Assembly: GCF_027941915.1 (NCBI RefSeq)
Contig: NZ_CP116009.1
Location: forward strand, 4,402,001 to 4,466,000
Reading direction: 5' to 3'
DNA: 64,000 nt
Origin: Ramlibacter tataouinensis
GTDB lineage: Bacteria > Pseudomonadota > Gammaproteobacteria > Burkholderiales > Burkholderiaceae_C
This document shows positions 37,785 through 47,988 of the stretch, in pieces (position 1 is the first letter of the stretch; the number at the start of each line of letters is the position of its first letter). Under the pieces are notes generated by a model. The model had not been told where the DNA came from. It was given only the letters and a program-made list of their open reading frames with translations, and did not search any database. The translations under genes and the position numbers were made by a program.

Positions 37785-40700
37785 TTGCCCGTGACCGTCA
37801 AGAAACTCGGCCGCTACGACATCATCCGCACCCTCGGCAAGGGCGCGATGGGCCTGGTCTATGAGGGCAGGGACTCGGTGCTGCAGCGCCGGGTGGCGAT
37901 CAAGACCATCATCGTCGAGAACCTCGACTCCAAGGCGGCCGAGGAGTACGAGTCGCGCTTCCGCACCGAGGCGCTGGCGGCCGCGCGGCTGCTGCACCCG
38001 AACATCGTGCCGGTGTTCGACTTCGGCCGGCACGAGGGCGTCGCCTTCCTGGTGATGCAGTACATCGAGGGCGACGACCTCAAGGACCACCTCGACCGCG
38101 GCGAGCGCTACAGCCCGCAGGCGTCGATGGCGATGATCCTGGACCTGCTGTCCGCGCTGGACCACGCGCACGAGAACAACATCGTGCACCGCGACATCAA
38201 ACCGGCCAACATGCTGATCGAGAAGGGCCGGGTCAAGCTCACCGACTTCGGCGTGGCCCGCATCCAGGACCCGGACGCCGCCAACAAGACCCAGCTGGGC
38301 GCCGGCGGCATCGGCACGCCGCGCTACATGTCGCCCGAGCAGGCGCAGGGCCAGCGGGTCGATTCGCGCTCCGACCTGTTCAGCACCGGCATCGTGCTGT
38401 ACGAGCTGCTGACCGGCGTGCGGCCGTTCGACGGCGACAACCCGTTCGCCATCATCCACCAGATCGTCAGCGCGGTGCCGCCGCCGCCGACCTACCACAA
38501 CCCGCGCCTGCCCAAGGCGCTGGACGCGGTGGTCGCCAAGGCGCTGGCCAAGAACCGCGACGAGCGCTTTTCCACCGCGCGCGAGTTCGCGGTTTCGCTC
38601 AAGGCCGCCGGCCAGCGCGGCGGCGGCGCCAGCACCCACGCGGGCGGCGCCAGCGGTGGGGCCGTGCCGGCCACTCCCGCGCCCGTCGCCGCGGCCGGTG
38701 ACCCAAGCGCCGCCACCGCCCCTTCCACCATCAACCTGGAGCTGGAGCTCGAGTACTGGAAGGACATCAAGGATTCCGAGGATGCGCACGACTTCGTCGA
38801 TTTCCTCGAACAGTTCCCCGCCGGCAAGTTCGCGGCGCTGGCGCAGCGCCGGCTCAAGAAGCTGGGCCATGACACCAGCAGCGCCGAGCCGGCGGCGCGC
38901 ACCGGCGGGGGCGACGACGACGATGAAGCCACCCGGCTGCCCGGCCACCTGACCCGCCCGCCGGGTGGCGGCACCGCGGGCGGCTCGGGGACGTACGGGA
39001 GCGGCGGCACGGCCGGCATGTCCGGCAGCCTGAAGCTGGCCGACAAGCAGGTGGTGGTGTCGCCCGACGACGCCACCGTGATGGCATTTCGCACGGGCAC
39101 CGGCGCCGGCGCCAGCCAGCCGGGCAAGACGCCCGCGGCCGTGCCCGACGCCATGGCCGCCAAGGCCGCGGAAGAGGCGCGTGCCGCCGAGGCCCGCGCC
39201 GCCGCCGCGGCCCGCGAAGTCGAGCGCGCCGAAGCCGAGCGCAAGGAGGCCGAAGCCCGTGCCGCTGAAGAAGCCCGTCGCCAGGCCGAAACCCAGGCCC
39301 GGCTGAAGGCCGAGCAGGAAGCCCGGGCGAAGGCGGAAGCGGAAGCCAGCGCCAAGGCGGAAGCGGAAGCGGAAGCCAAGGCGAGGGCGGCGGCCGAGGC
39401 CAAGGCCCAGGCCGAAGCAGAGGCCAAAGCCAAGGCCGAAGCAGAGGCTCGCGCCAGGGCGGAAGCGCAGGCCCGGGCCGAGGCGGCCGAAGCCGAAGCC
39501 AGGGCGAAGGCGCGGGCCGAGGCCGAAGCGGAAGCCAAGGCCAAGGCCAAGGCCAAGGCAGAAGCCGAGGCCAGGGCCAAAGCCGAAGCCCAGCGCCAGG
39601 CGGAAGCGGAAGCGAAGGCCCGGGCCGAGGCCCAGGCGAAGGCCAAAGCCGACGCGGACGCCAAGGCCAAGGCGGAGGCGAAGACCAGGGCCGAGGCGGA
39701 GGCGAAAGCCAAGGCCGACGCCGAAGCCCGGCGCAAGGCCGAGGCAGACGCGAGGGCGAAGTCCGAAGAGGAGGCGCGCCTCAAGGCCGCCGAGGCCAAG
39801 GCCGCCGAAGCCGCCCGCCAGGCTGCCGAGCAGGCGGCGCGCAAGGCGGCCGAACAGGCCCGGGTCCAGCCGGCCGCCGCACCGGCGAGCCAGGAGCCGG
39901 CTAGGTCCACCGCGACCGCACCGGCGCAGCCGAAGTCCAAGGCCATGCCCATGGCCATCGCCGGCGTGGTGGTGCTGGGCCTGATCGGCGGCGGCGTGAT
40001 GATGCTGTCGGGTGGCGGCAAGCCTCAGGACGACACGGTGGCCAAGGCCACGGTCAAGCCGCCCGAGGCGCCGCGGCTGGACGAGCCGGCCAAGGCCGCG
40101 CCGCCACCGCCTGCCGCCGCGCCGGCCGCGCCCGCGGCCCGGCAGGAAGATCCGGCCAAGGCCGAAGAGGCCCGCAGGAAGGAAGAAGAGGCCCGCAGGA
40201 AGGCCGACGAAGCGAAGAAGAAGGAAGAGGACGCCCGCAAGCAGGACGAGGCGCGCAAGGCCGACGACGCCCGGCGCCAGGCCGAGGCCAAGTCCAAGGC
40301 GGACGCCGAAGCCAGGTCCAGGGCCGAAGCGGAGTCGAAGTCCCGGGCGGACGCCGAGGCGAAGGCCAAGGCCGAAGCGGAAGCCCGGCGGCACGCCGAC
40401 GCCCAGGCCAAGGCCCGGGCCGAGGCCGATGCCAAGGCCAGGGCCGAGGCCGAAGCCCGGACCCGGGCCGAAGCGGAAGCCCGGGCCAAGGCCGAAGCCG
40501 ACGTGAAAGCCAGGGCCGAAGCCGAAGCCCGGACCCGGGCCGAAGCCGAAGCGAAAGCCAAGGCCGACGCCCAGGCCAAGGCGCCCGCCGCCAGCGCCGC
40601 CCAGCTGCTGGCCCAGGCCCAGCAGGCCGAGAGCGCGGGCCGCGGCAGCGAAGCCGTCAGCGCCTACAAGCGGGCTGCCGCCGCCGGCAGCGGGGTCGCC

Positions 40701-40862
40701 GCCAAGCGCCTGGGCGACATCTACGGCAAGGGCCAGCTCGGCATGGGCCGCGACCCGGTCGAGGCCAACAAGTGGAACAACGCGGCCATCAAGCTGGGCG
40801 AATGCATCAGCGGCCCCGTCGCACTCAAGGCCGGCGCCACCGGCAACGACTGCAAGAACTGA
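37785..40862 (+). CDS. Membrane Ser/Thr protein kinase with TolA-like helical regions
   Basis: 1025 residues from TTG; a GTG two codons later is an equal choice. Residues ~8-275 form a PknB/Hanks-type kinase: [11 protein letters not shown] glycine loop, VAIKTI lysine, [11 protein letters not shown] catalytic loop (~135-145), DFGVARI (~154) and [14 protein letters not shown] linker and then a long Ala/Glu/Lys/Arg stretch (~460-700) follow. A single membrane segment [19 protein letters not shown] lies at ~720-742. A second KAEAEAR-type stretch (~790-935) precedes a Sel1-like repeat ([27 protein letters not shown]). The periplasmic end holds two Cys (GECISG, GNDCKN). It probably senses an envelope signal; substrates are unknown. 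Confidence 0.85.
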   Translation: MPVTVKKLGRYDIIRTLGKGAMGLVYEGRDSVLQRRVAIKTIIVENLDSKAAEEYESRFRTEALAAARLLHPNIVPVFDFGRHEGVAFLVMQYIEGDDLKDHLDRGERYSPQASMAMILDLLSALDHAHENNIVHRDIKPANMLIEKGRVKLTDFGVARIQDPDAANKTQLGAGGIGTPRYMSPEQAQGQRVDSRSDLFSTGIVLYELLTGVRPFDGDNPFAIIHQIVSAVPPPPTYHNPRLPKALDAVVAKALAKNRDERFSTAREFAVSLKAAGQRGGGASTHAGGASGGAVPATPAPVAAAGDPSAATAPSTINLELELEYWKDIKDSEDAHDFVDFLEQFPAGKFAALAQRRLKKLGHDTSSAEPAARTGGGDDDDEATRLPGHLTRPPGGGTAGGSGTYGSGGTAGMSGSLKLADKQVVVSPDDATVMAFRTGTGAGASQPGKTPAAVPDAMAAKAAEEARAAEARAAAAAREVERAEAERKEAEARAAEEARRQAETQARLKAEQEARAKAEAEASAKAEAEAEAKARAAAEAKAQAEAEAKAKAEAEARARAEAQARAEAAEAEARAKARAEAEAEAKAKAKAKAEAEARAKAEAQRQAEAEAKARAEAQAKAKADADAKAKAEAKTRAEAEAKAKADAEARRKAEADARAKSEEEARLKAAEAKAAEAARQAAEQAARKAAEQARVQPAAAPASQEPARSTATAPAQPKSKAMPMAIAGVVVLGLIGGGVMMLSGGGKPQDDTVAKATVKPPEAPRLDEPAKAAPPPPAAAPAAPAARQEDPAKAEEARRKEEEARRKADEAKKKEEDARKQDEARKADDARRQAEAKSKADAEARSRAEAESKSRADAEAKAKAEAEARRHADAQAKARAEADAKARAEAEARTRAEAEARAKAEADVKARAEAEARTRAEAEAKAKADAQAKAPAASAAQLLAQAQQAESAGRGSEAVSAYKRAAAAGSGVAAKRLGDIYGKGQLGMGRDPVEANKWNNAAIKLGECISGPVALKAGATGNDCKN
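39165..39880 (+). repeat. Ala/Glu/Lys low-complexity coding repeat, cytoplasmic side
   Basis: Irregular repeats of GCCGAAGC/GCCAAGGC-type units encode alternating [12 protein letters not shown] heptad-like runs, expected to form one long charged helix. This kind of DNA is prone to slippage and assembly error. It lies before the kinase's membrane segment. Confidence 0.8.
40150..40590 (+). repeat. Ala/Glu/Lys low-complexity coding repeat, periplasmic side
   Basis: Second run of the same type ([23 protein letters not shown], then RAEAEAR units), after the membrane segment. TolA uses a similar charged helix to span the periplasm, so this part may carry the Sel1-like end away from the inner membrane. 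Confidence 0.75.
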
Positions 40863-40907
40863 AGGCCGGCGCTCCGGTCGGCACGCCCCCGGTCCGCAGC
40901 CGAAGCG

Positions 40908-40927
40908 AGCCCGGCCCGTGCCGGGCT
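40908..40927. terminator. Stem-loop between convergent kinase gene and small unknown gene
   Basis: AGCCCGGC-CCGT-GCCGGGCT, perfect 8-bp arms, 45 bp after the kinase stop and 17 bp from the stop of the opposing gene. GC-rich with no T-run; similar to the stem after tcdA, so a bidirectional terminator is likely. Confidence 0.55.
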
Positions 40928-40943
40928 GCCCCAACGCACTGCG

Positions 40944-41354
40944 CTACATGGGCTTGAAGCTCGTCTCGACCAGTTCGATGCGCTCGAAGCGCTGGAACGC
41001 GCTGTCGATCGCTGCTCGCACGGTGGTGCTTTCCTGCCTGCCGACGCCCTGGCCGCGCTGCGCGAGGACGATCCCCGTGCGGCCGGGCAGCCGCGACTGG
41101 ATGAAGGCCTCCGCCTGGTCCGTCCCGAACGAGGGCGAGGGCTCGCCCAGCCGGTAGGCGCTGCCCGACTCGGTGAAGGCCACCGGGTACCGGCCCGGCC
41201 ACGCGCCGGCGCCCATCATCCGGACCTCCACTACTGGCGAGGTCACGATTGACCCTCCATCCATGTGGCCCGGTCGGTCATAGACGGTTCCCGCGATCCG
41301 GGTGCCGCCCACCACGCCCCATTTCTCGATGCGTTGGCTTGTGCTGCCGCTCAT
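40944..41354 (-). CDS. Conserved-looking hypothetical protein
   Basis: 136 residues; no family recognised. The ATG has AAGGGAG six bases upstream, which supports real translation. There is no signal peptide or membrane segment. It begins [26 protein letters not shown] and continues with a beta-rich stretch ([16 protein letters not shown]) and [13 protein letters not shown]. The second half, with many Arg and Glu, looks helical. Third-position G+C is less extreme than its neighbours, and opposing frames lack a plausible product. The 200 bp upstream (41355-41556) holds no gene I can support. Confidence 0.6.
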   Translation of the reverse strand: MSGSTSQRIEKWGVVGGTRIAGTVYDRPGHMDGGSIVTSPVVEVRMMGAGAWPGRYPVAFTESGSAYRLGEPSPSFGTDQAEAFIQSRLPGRTGIVLAQRGQGVGRQESTTVRAAIDSAFQRFERIELVETSFKPM

Positions 41355-41556
41355 GTGCGCTCCCTTGCCTGTGTCCGCTGCACTGAAGCAGGATGCTAGG
41401 GAGCGGGTCCATCGGCGGCGGCGATCGCCACCCGAAAGAGCTCGGGCCCGAAAGAGCCATCGCCCGGCCGGCGGTTGCGGGTGGGTTGCGGATGGTGCCG
41501 TGGCGCTCCCGGGCCGGGCCGGCCCCCAGGCTGTCGGGCTTCGACCGTGGTGGAGC

Positions 41557-43065
41557 TCAGCGGCGCTTGCCGCCCAGCAGCCCGCCCAGCACGCCGCGGA
41601 TGATCTCGCGGCCGACGGTGCTGCCCATGGTGCGCACGGCCGACTTGGCCATGGCTTCCACCATGCCCTCGCGCTTGCCGCCGCGCGGGCCGGTGGAGCC
41701 GAACAGGATGTCGCCCAGCCCGCCCATGGCGCTGCCGGTCGCCTGGTCGGTGGCGCCGCCGCCGGCGGAGGAGGCGGCGGCCGGCGCCTGCTCGGCGCGC
41801 TGCTTGAGCTTCTCGTAGGCCGACTCGCGGTCCTGCGCCTGGTCGTAGGTGCCGGCCACCAGCGAGCCGGCCATCAGCGCCTGCCGCTGCTGGGGCGTGA
41901 TCGGCCCGATCTGGCTGCCCGGCGGCAGCACGTAGGCGCGCTCGGTGATGCTGGGACGGCCCTTGGCGTCCAGCAGGCTGACCAGCGCCTCGCCCACCGC
42001 CAGCTCGGTGATGGCGGCCTGGATGTCCAGCCCGGGCTTGGGCCGCATGGTTTCGGCGGTCGCCTTCACGGCCTTCTGGTCGCGCGGGGTGAAGGCGCGC
42101 AGCGCGTGCTGCACCCGGTTGCCCAGTTGCGCCAGCACCGTGTCGGGGATGTCGATCGGGTTCTGCGTCACGAAATACACGCCCACGCCCTTGGACCGCA
42201 CCAGCCGCACGACCAGCTCGATGCGCTCGACCAGCACGGTGGGCGCGTCCTTGAACAGCAGGTGGGCCTCGTCGAAGAAGAACACCAGCTTGGGCTTGTC
42301 CGGGTCGCCGACCTCGGGCAGCGTCTCGAACAGCTCGGACAGCATCCACAGCAGGAAGGTGGCGTAGAGGCGCGGCGAGCTGAGCAGCTTGTCGGCGGCC
42401 AGGATGTTGACCACGCCCTTGCCGCTCACGGTCTGCATGAAGTCGCCGATGTCCAGCATCGGCTCGCCGAAGAAGCGGTCGCCGCCCTGCGACTCGATCT
42501 GCAGCAGCCCGCGCTGGATGGCGCCGACGCTGGCGGCGCTGACGTTGCCGTACTGGGTGCGGAACTGCGCCGCGTTGTCGGCCACGTGCTGGAGCATGGA
42601 TCGCAGGTCCTTCAGGTCCAGCAGCAGCAGGCCGTTGTCGTCGGCGATCCTGAAGACCAGGTTCAGCACGCCGGCCTGCGTGTCGTTCAGGTCCAGCATG
42701 CGCGCCAGCAGCAGCGGCCCCATGTCGGAGACGGTGGCGCGCACCGGGTGGCCCTGTTCGCCGAACACGTCCCACAGCGTCACCGGGCAGGCGGCGGCCT
42801 CCGGCAAGGGCAGGCCGCGCTCCTGCACGACCTTGGCCATCTTCTCCGGCATCTGGCCGGCCTGGCTGATGCCGGTCAGGTCGCCCTTGACGTCGGCCAT
42901 AAACACCGGCACGCCGATGCGCGAGAAGTTTTCGGCCAGGGTTTGCAGGGTCACGGTCTTGCCGGTGCCGGTGGCCCCGGTGACCAGGCCGTGGCGATTG
43001 GCCAGGCCCGGCAGCAGGAAGCATTCGGTGTCACCGTTCTTGGCGATCAGCAGCGGGTCGGCCAT
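41557..43065 (-). CDS. DUF853/YjgR family HerA-like ATPase
   Basis: 502 residues from the ATG of [20 protein letters not shown]; longer readings overlap yebC antisense and were rejected. Walker A is GATGTGKT (~residue 32); Walker B lies in [12 protein letters not shown] (~265). [33 protein letters not shown] and the C-terminal GRAKPSIT-like [27 protein letters not shown] are typical of YjgR. The family is related to HerA/FtsK pumps but its job is unknown. It is divergent from yebC, with 75 bp between the starts. Confidence 0.88.
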   Translation of the reverse strand: MADPLLIAKNGDTECFLLPGLANRHGLVTGATGTGKTVTLQTLAENFSRIGVPVFMADVKGDLTGISQAGQMPEKMAKVVQERGLPLPEAAACPVTLWDVFGEQGHPVRATVSDMGPLLLARMLDLNDTQAGVLNLVFRIADDNGLLLLDLKDLRSMLQHVADNAAQFRTQYGNVSAASVGAIQRGLLQIESQGGDRFFGEPMLDIGDFMQTVSGKGVVNILAADKLLSSPRLYATFLLWMLSELFETLPEVGDPDKPKLVFFFDEAHLLFKDAPTVLVERIELVVRLVRSKGVGVYFVTQNPIDIPDTVLAQLGNRVQHALRAFTPRDQKAVKATAETMRPKPGLDIQAAITELAVGEALVSLLDAKGRPSITERAYVLPPGSQIGPITPQQRQALMAGSLVAGTYDQAQDRESAYEKLKQRAEQAPAAASSAGGGATDQATGSAMGGLGDILFGSTGPRGGKREGMVEAMAKSAVRTMGSTVGREIIRGVLGGLLGGKRR

Positions 43066-43140
43066 GGGTCGAAAAGTAGAATCCGGGTCCACAGCAATAT
43101 AGCAATGCACGGGCAGTGCAGGGCACCGAAAGGCAGAGAA

Positions 43141-43869
43141 GTGGCCGGACACAGCAAATGGGCCAACATCCAGCACCGCAAGGGGCGGCAGGATGAGAAG
43201 CGCGGCCGCATCTGGACGCGGGTGATCCGCGAGATCATGGTGGCGGCCCGCCAGGGCGGCGGCGACCTCAACGCCAACCCCCGGCTGAGGCTGGCGGTGG
43301 ACAAGGCCAAGGCCGCCAACATGCCGGCCGACACCGTCAAGCGCAACATCGACAAGGCCACCGGCAACCTCGAGGGCGTGAACTACGAGGAGATCCGCTA
43401 CGAGGGCTACGGCATCGGCGGCGCCGCGGTGATCGTGGACACCATGACCGACAACAAGGTCCGCACCGTGGCCGAGGTGCGGCACGCGTTCAGCAAGTAC
43501 GGCGGCAACCTGGGCACGGAAGGCTCGGTCGCGTTCCAGTTCCGCAACGTCGGCCAGCTCATCCTGGCCCCCGGCACCAGCGAGGACCGGGTGATGGAAG
43601 TGGCGCTGGAGGCCGGCGCCGAGGACGTGGTCAGCGACGAGGACGGCGCCATCGAGGTGCTCACCGCGCCGGCCGACTTCGAGGCGGTCAAGAATGCGCT
43701 GGAGGCCGCGGGCCTCAAGCCCGAGGTGGCCGAGGTCACCATGCGGCCCGAAAACACCATCGAGCTCGCGGGCGACGATGCGGCCCGCATGCAGAAGCTG
43801 CTCGACATGCTGGAGGACCTGGACGACGTGCAGGATGTGTTCCACAACGCGTCCCTGCCCTCCGAATGA
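43141..43869 (+). CDS. yebC: YebC/PmpR-family protein
   Basis: 242 residues from GTG ([32 protein letters not shown], the invariant YebC N-terminus). The rest is collinear with the family: [53 protein letters not shown], and [20 protein letters not shown]. Members have been described as transcription regulators and, more recently, as ribosome-associated factors that help at proline stretches. First gene of a tightly packed operon; its TGA overlaps the purD ATG. Confidence 0.95.
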   Translation: MAGHSKWANIQHRKGRQDEKRGRIWTRVIREIMVAARQGGGDLNANPRLRLAVDKAKAANMPADTVKRNIDKATGNLEGVNYEEIRYEGYGIGGAAVIVDTMTDNKVRTVAEVRHAFSKYGGNLGTEGSVAFQFRNVGQLILAPGTSEDRVMEVALEAGAEDVVSDEDGAIEVLTAPADFEAVKNALEAAGLKPEVAEVTMRPENTIELAGDDAARMQKLLDMLEDLDDVQDVFHNASLPSE

Positions 43870-45146
43870 AAGTCCTCGTCATCGGCGGCGGCGGCCGCGA
43901 GCACGCGCTGGCCTGGAAGCTGGCGCAGTCCCCCAGGGTGCAGGCGGTCTACGTGGCGCCCGGCAACGGCGGCACGGCGGTCGATCCGCGGCTGGAGAAC
44001 GTCCCCATCACCGACCTGGCCGCGCTGCGCGACTGGGCGCTGGCGCAGAAGATCGCGCTGACCGTGGTCGGGCCCGAGGCGCCGCTGGCGGCCGGGGTGG
44101 TCGACGACTTCCGCGCCCACGGGCTGCGGGTGTTCGGCCCCACGAAGGCGGCGGCGCAACTGGAAAGCTCCAAGGCCTTCTCCAAGGCCTTCATGCAGCG
44201 CCACGGCATCCCCACCGCCGAGTACCAGGCCTTCACCGACGCGGGCGAGGCCCATGCCTACGTGGACCGCAAGGGTGCGCCGATCGTGGTCAAGGCCGAC
44301 GGCCTGGCGGCCGGCAAGGGCGTGGTGGTGGCGATGACCGCCGCCGAGGCGCACGAGGCGATCGACTTCATGCTGCTGGACAACCGCCTGGGCGTGGCCC
44401 ACAACGCGGGCGGCGCCCGGGTCGTGATCGAGGAGTTCCTGACCGGCGAGGAAGCCAGCTTCATCGTGCTGTGCGACGGCCGCAACGTCACGGCCCTGGC
44501 CAGCAGCCAGGACCACAAGCGCCTGCTCGACGGCGATGCCGGCCCCAATACCGGCGGCATGGGGGCCTACTCGCCGGCGCCGGTGGTCACGCCGGAAGTG
44601 CATGCGCGCGCCATGCGCGAGGTGATCCTGCCGACCGTGCAGGGCATGGCCAGGGACGGCGTACCCTACACCGGCTTCCTCTATGCCGGCCTGATGGTGG
44701 ACCGCGAAGGACGCGTCAAGACGCTGGAGTTCAACTGCCGCATGGGCGATCCCGAGACCCAGCCGATCCTGATGCGCCTGAAGTCCGACCTGTACGAGGT
44801 GCTGATGGCCGCCACTGCGGGCACGCTCGACCAGGTCGAGCTGGACTGGGACCGCCGCACGGCGCTGGGCGTGGTGATGGCGGCCGCCGGCTATCCGCTC
44901 GACCCGCGCAAGGGGGACGCGATCCGCGGCCTGCCGAAGGAGACCGCCGACACCATGGTGTTCCACGCCGGCACGGCGATCGAGGACGGGCGACTCGTCA
45001 CCAGCGGCGGCCGCGTGCTGTGCGTCACCGCCCTGGCCGACAGCGTCAAGGCGGCCCAGCAGCGCGCCTACCAGGCGGTGCAGGCCATCCACTTCGACGG
45101 CGCGCAGTACCGTCGCGACATCGGCCACCGCGCCGCCCAGGCCTGA
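43866..45146 (+). CDS. purD: Phosphoribosylamine-glycine ligase
   Basis: 426 residues, typical length. ATP-grasp enzyme that joins glycine to phosphoribosylamine, the second step of purine synthesis. Visible: [22 protein letters not shown] at the N-terminus, the ATP-grasp strand [18 protein letters not shown] (~140-155), [39 protein letters not shown], and metal-site [12 protein letters not shown]. The start overlaps yebC (ATGA) and the stop overlaps hemF, so it is translationally coupled on both sides. Confidence 0.97.
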   Translation: MKVLVIGGGGREHALAWKLAQSPRVQAVYVAPGNGGTAVDPRLENVPITDLAALRDWALAQKIALTVVGPEAPLAAGVVDDFRAHGLRVFGPTKAAAQLESSKAFSKAFMQRHGIPTAEYQAFTDAGEAHAYVDRKGAPIVVKADGLAAGKGVVVAMTAAEAHEAIDFMLLDNRLGVAHNAGGARVVIEEFLTGEEASFIVLCDGRNVTALASSQDHKRLLDGDAGPNTGGMGAYSPAPVVTPEVHARAMREVILPTVQGMARDGVPYTGFLYAGLMVDREGRVKTLEFNCRMGDPETQPILMRLKSDLYEVLMAATAGTLDQVELDWDRRTALGVVMAAAGYPLDPRKGDAIRGLPKETADTMVFHAGTAIEDGRLVTSGGRVLCVTALADSVKAAQQRAYQAVQAIHFDGAQYRRDIGHRAAQA

Positions 45147-46057
45147 TGCACGCCGTCGACGACGTCCGCAGCTACCTGCTGGGCCTGCAGCAGCGCATCA
45201 CCGCGGCCTGCACGGCCATCGATGGCACCCCCTTCCTGGCCGATGCCTGGGAGAAGGCGCCGGGCGAGCCGCTGCAAGGCAATGGCCTGACCATGATCCT
45301 GGAGCAGGGGCCGGTGCTGGAGCGCGCCGGCTGCGGCTTCTCGCACGTGCGCGGCCCCAGCCTGCCGCCCTCGGCCACCCAGCACCGGCCCGAGCTGGCC
45401 GGCGCGCCGTTCGAGGCGCTGGGGGTGTCGCTGGTGTTCCATCCGCGCAACCCGTATGCGCCGACGGTGCACATGAACGTGCGCATGATCTCGGCAGCGC
45501 CGGCCAACGGTGCGCCCGCGTTCTGGTTCGGCGGCGGCATGGACCTCACGCCCTGCTACGGCTTCGAGGACGACGCCGAGCACTTCCACTGGGTCTGCCA
45601 GCAGTCGCTGGAGCCGTTCGGCCCGGACCGCTACCCGCGCTACAAGAAGTGGTGCGACGAGTACTTCTTCCTGAAGCACCGCAACGAGGCGCGCGGTATC
45701 GGCGGCATCTTCTTCGATGACGTCTCGGATCTCGGCTTCGACGGCGGCTTCGCCATGATCCGCTCGGTGGGCGATGCCTTCCTGAGCGCCTACCTGCCCA
45801 TCCTGGAGCGGCGCAAGGACACGCCCTACGGCGAGCGCCAGCGCGCCTTCCAGCTGTACCGGCGCGGCCGCTACGTGGAGTTCAACCTGGTCTGGGACCG
45901 CGGCACCCACTTCGGCCTGCAATCGGGCGGACGCACCGAGTCCATCCTGCTGTCGATGCCGCCCCAGTGCAGCTGGGCCTACCGGCAGGAGCCCGAGCCC
46001 GGCAGCCCCGAGGCCGAGCTCTACGCCCGGTTCCTGCCGCCGCGGGAGTGGGTTTGA
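45146..46057 (+). CDS. hemF: Oxygen-dependent coproporphyrinogen-III oxidase
   Basis: 303 residues, standard. It converts coproporphyrinogen III to protoporphyrinogen IX with O2 in haem synthesis. Family marks: [87 protein letters not shown], and [31 protein letters not shown]. The ATG overlaps the purD stop by one base. An aerobic lifestyle is implied; no HemN is seen here. Confidence 0.97.
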   Translation: MHAVDDVRSYLLGLQQRITAACTAIDGTPFLADAWEKAPGEPLQGNGLTMILEQGPVLERAGCGFSHVRGPSLPPSATQHRPELAGAPFEALGVSLVFHPRNPYAPTVHMNVRMISAAPANGAPAFWFGGGMDLTPCYGFEDDAEHFHWVCQQSLEPFGPDRYPRYKKWCDEYFFLKHRNEARGIGGIFFDDVSDLGFDGGFAMIRSVGDAFLSAYLPILERRKDTPYGERQRAFQLYRRGRYVEFNLVWDRGTHFGLQSGGRTESILLSMPPQCSWAYRQEPEPGSPEAELYARFLPPREWV

Positions 46058-46662
46058 CCAGCGCTGCCTACCGCCTGGGCGTCTTCGGTGGCGCCTTCGA
46101 TCCGCCGCACCTGGCCCACGTCGCGCTGGCCGGCGCCGCCATCCGCCAGCTGCGGCTGGACGAGCTGCGCGTGTTCCCGACCGGCCAGGCCTGGCACAAG
46201 TCGCGTGCGCTGACCGCCGGCGAGCACCGGCTGGCGATGGCCCGCGAGGCCTTCGGCGGCCTGCCGCAGGCGGTGATCGACGACCGCGAGCTGCGCCGCG
46301 CAGGGCCGACCTACACCATCGACACGCTCAGGCAATTGCGCGCCGAGCACCCGCAGGCCGAGCTGCTGCTGGTGATCGGCGCCGACCAGGCCGAAGCGCT
46401 GCACGGCTGGCACCAGAGCGGCGAGATCGTCAAGCTGGCGTTGCCGGCGGTGGCCGCGCGCGCGCGGCCCGACCCCGATGCGCCGCCGTTCGACGCCGCG
46501 ACCCTGCCGGGCGGCCGCTACCTGTCGGTCGAGCTCCCGCCCATGCCCGTCAGCGCCACCCAGATCCGGGCCCGTGTGCAAGCCGGGCAGGACATCACGG
46601 CGCTGGTTCCGGACGGCGTCGCAAGTTATATTGCCCGGCACCACCTTTACTCCAATACTTGA
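46048..46662 (+). CDS. nadD: Nicotinate-nucleotide adenylyltransferase
   Basis: 204 residues from a GTG inside the end of hemF; a TTG at 46054 is the alternative. It makes deamido-NAD from NaMN and ATP. Motifs: [18 protein letters not shown] (nucleotidyltransferase HxGH site), [36 protein letters not shown], and [11 protein letters not shown], the ISATxIR motif, near the end. It overlaps hemF by 10 bp and rsfS by one base within the operon. Confidence 0.94.
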   Translation: MGLTSAAYRLGVFGGAFDPPHLAHVALAGAAIRQLRLDELRVFPTGQAWHKSRALTAGEHRLAMAREAFGGLPQAVIDDRELRRAGPTYTIDTLRQLRAEHPQAELLLVIGADQAEALHGWHQSGEIVKLALPAVAARARPDPDAPPFDAATLPGGRYLSVELPPMPVSATQIRARVQAGQDITALVPDGVASYIARHHLYSNT

Positions 46663-47411
46663 TGACCCAGACCAGCAGCGCCAAGAAAGACACCCAACGC
46701 CTCCAGCGTGCCATCGTCGATGGCCTGGAGGACGTGAAGGCGCAGGACATCCGGGTCTTCGACACCGAGCACCTCTCGCCGTTGTTCGAGCGGGTGATCG
46801 TCGCCTCCGGGACCTCCAACCGCCAGACCAAGGCACTGGCCGCCAGCGTGCGCGATTCGGTGCGCGAAGCGGGCTTTCCCAAGCCGCGGGTGGAAGGCGA
46901 GGAAAACGGCGAATGGATCATCGTGGACTGCGGTCCCGCCGTGGCCCACATCATGCAGCCGGCGATCCGCAACTACTACCACCTCGAGGAGATCTGGGGC
47001 GACAAGCCGGTGCGGCTGAAGCTGGGCGCGGCCAAGCCCATGGCGAGCGCGCCGGCCGCTCCCCGCAAGGCGGCTGCACCGACCAGCCTCAGGCGCAGCA
47101 GCGCGGTGAAGGTGGCCGCGGCCCAGGCCGACAAGCTGGACGGCAAGGCCCGGCCGGCGAAGAAGGCGGCCGCAGCGCCTGCCGCGAAAAAGGCGGCATC
47201 CCGGTCGGCTGCAGCCCCGTCTGCAGCCGTGAAGAAGGCGCGGACCACGCCGGCCAAGGCACCGGCCAAGGCACCGGCCAAGGCACCGGCCAAGGCACCG
47301 GCCAAGGCCGCGGGCAAGTCCACCTCCGCGGGTGCCGCGCCGCGCAAGGCCGCCGCCAAGGCTCCTGCACGCAAGACCTCCGCAGCCAAGGCGCCGACGC
47401 GCAAGGCATGA
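46662..47411 (+). CDS. rsfS: Ribosomal silencing factor RsfS with histone H1-like tail
   Basis: 249 residues; normal RsfS is ~110-130. Residues ~13-115 are the RsfS/Iojap domain ([73 protein letters not shown]), which binds ribosomal protein uL14 and blocks subunit joining in stationary phase. Residues ~125-249 are an extra Lys/Ala/Pro tail with KAPAKAPAK repeats like bacterial histone-H1 proteins. It begins right after the conserved domain and is in frame to the stop; the DNA shows a 12-bp tandem repeat. The tail may bind nucleic acid; that is inference. Confidence 0.92.
   Translation: MTQTSSAKKDTQRLQRAIVDGLEDVKAQDIRVFDTEHLSPLFERVIVASGTSNRQTKALAASVRDSVREAGFPKPRVEGEENGEWIIVDCGPAVAHIMQPAIRNYYHLEEIWGDKPVRLKLGAAKPMASAPAAPRKAAAPTSLRRSSAVKVAAAQADKLDGKARPAKKAAAAPAAKKAASRSAAAPSAAVKKARTTPAKAPAKAPAKAPAKAPAKAAGKSTSAGAAPRKAAAKAPARKTSAAKAPTRKA
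47251..47310 (+). repeat. 12-bp tandem repeat in the rsfS tail
   Basis: Four exact copies of CGGCCAAGGCAC (47251-47298) plus a partial fifth, encoding Pro-Ala-Lys-Ala units. Copy number could vary by slippage without breaking the frame, since the unit is four codons. Confidence 0.9.
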
Positions 47412-47875
47412 GGCTGCGCGTCGTCGCCGTCGGCCAGCGGGTGCCCGACTGGGCGTCCGCGGCCTGGGACGACTACGCCAAGCGCTTCCCGTCCGAGCTG
47501 CGGGTCGAGTTGAAGGCGGTCAAGACCGAGCCGCGCGGCTCGCGCACCGTGGAGCAACTGCAGGCCGCCGAGCGCGAGCGCATCGAGGCGGCGATCCCGC
47601 GCGGCGCCCGGGTGGTGGCTCTGGACGAGCGTGGCACGGCACTGACGACCGCGGCGCTCGCTTCCAGGCTGAAGGACTGGCAGCTCGAGGCCGCCGACGT
47701 GGCCCTGGTGATCGGGGGGCCCGACGGCCTCGATCCGGCATTTCGCGCCGCCGCCCACGAGCGCATCCGCCTGTCCGACCTGACCCTGCCGCACGCCATG
47801 GTGCGGGTGCTGCTGGTGGAGCAGTTGTACCGGGCCTGGTCGATCAACGCGGGGCACCCGTACCACCGTGAATAG
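47408..47875 (+). CDS. rlmH: 23S rRNA pseudouridine-1915 N3-methyltransferase
   Basis: 155 residues, the exact family size. SPOUT methyltransferase that methylates pseudouridine 1915 in helix 69 of 23S rRNA using SAM. Seen: [36 protein letters not shown], the knot loop [13 protein letters not shown], and the C-terminal [31 protein letters not shown]. Its ATG overlaps the rsfS stop (ATGA). rsfS-rlmH pairing is widespread and links two late ribosome functions. Confidence 0.97.
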   Translation: MRLRVVAVGQRVPDWASAAWDDYAKRFPSELRVELKAVKTEPRGSRTVEQLQAAERERIEAAIPRGARVVALDERGTALTTAALASRLKDWQLEAADVALVIGGPDGLDPAFRAAAHERIRLSDLTLPHAMVRVLLVEQLYRAWSINAGHPYHRE

Positions 47876-47895
47876 CCCAGGGGCCGCCCCCCGCA

Positions 47896-47954
47896 CCCGC
47901 CTTCGCGGGAATGACGGGCGCCCCTTTTCCGCATCCTCCGCGCAGGCGGAGGAT
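47896..47954. repeat. REP-like double palindrome between rlmH and maf
   Basis: Two stems: CCCGC-CTTC-GCGGG at 47896-47909, followed by GAATGACGG typical of dispersed Burkholderiales repeats, and ATCCTCCGC-GCAG-GCGGAGGAT at 47933-47954, with CCCCTTTT between. They may terminate or stabilise the upstream operon mRNA. The whole gap (47876-47988) has no gene. Confidence 0.65.
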
Positions 47955-47988
47955 CCAGCGCAACGCGTTTGAGGACCACCTGTCCGGC

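Noticed and set aside
37761..40934. Gly/Leu/Phe-rich open frame antisense to the kinase gene
   Set aside because: Antisense of an Ala/Glu/Lys low-complexity stretch gives an artificial FGFGLG pattern; the plus strand encodes complete kinase motifs.
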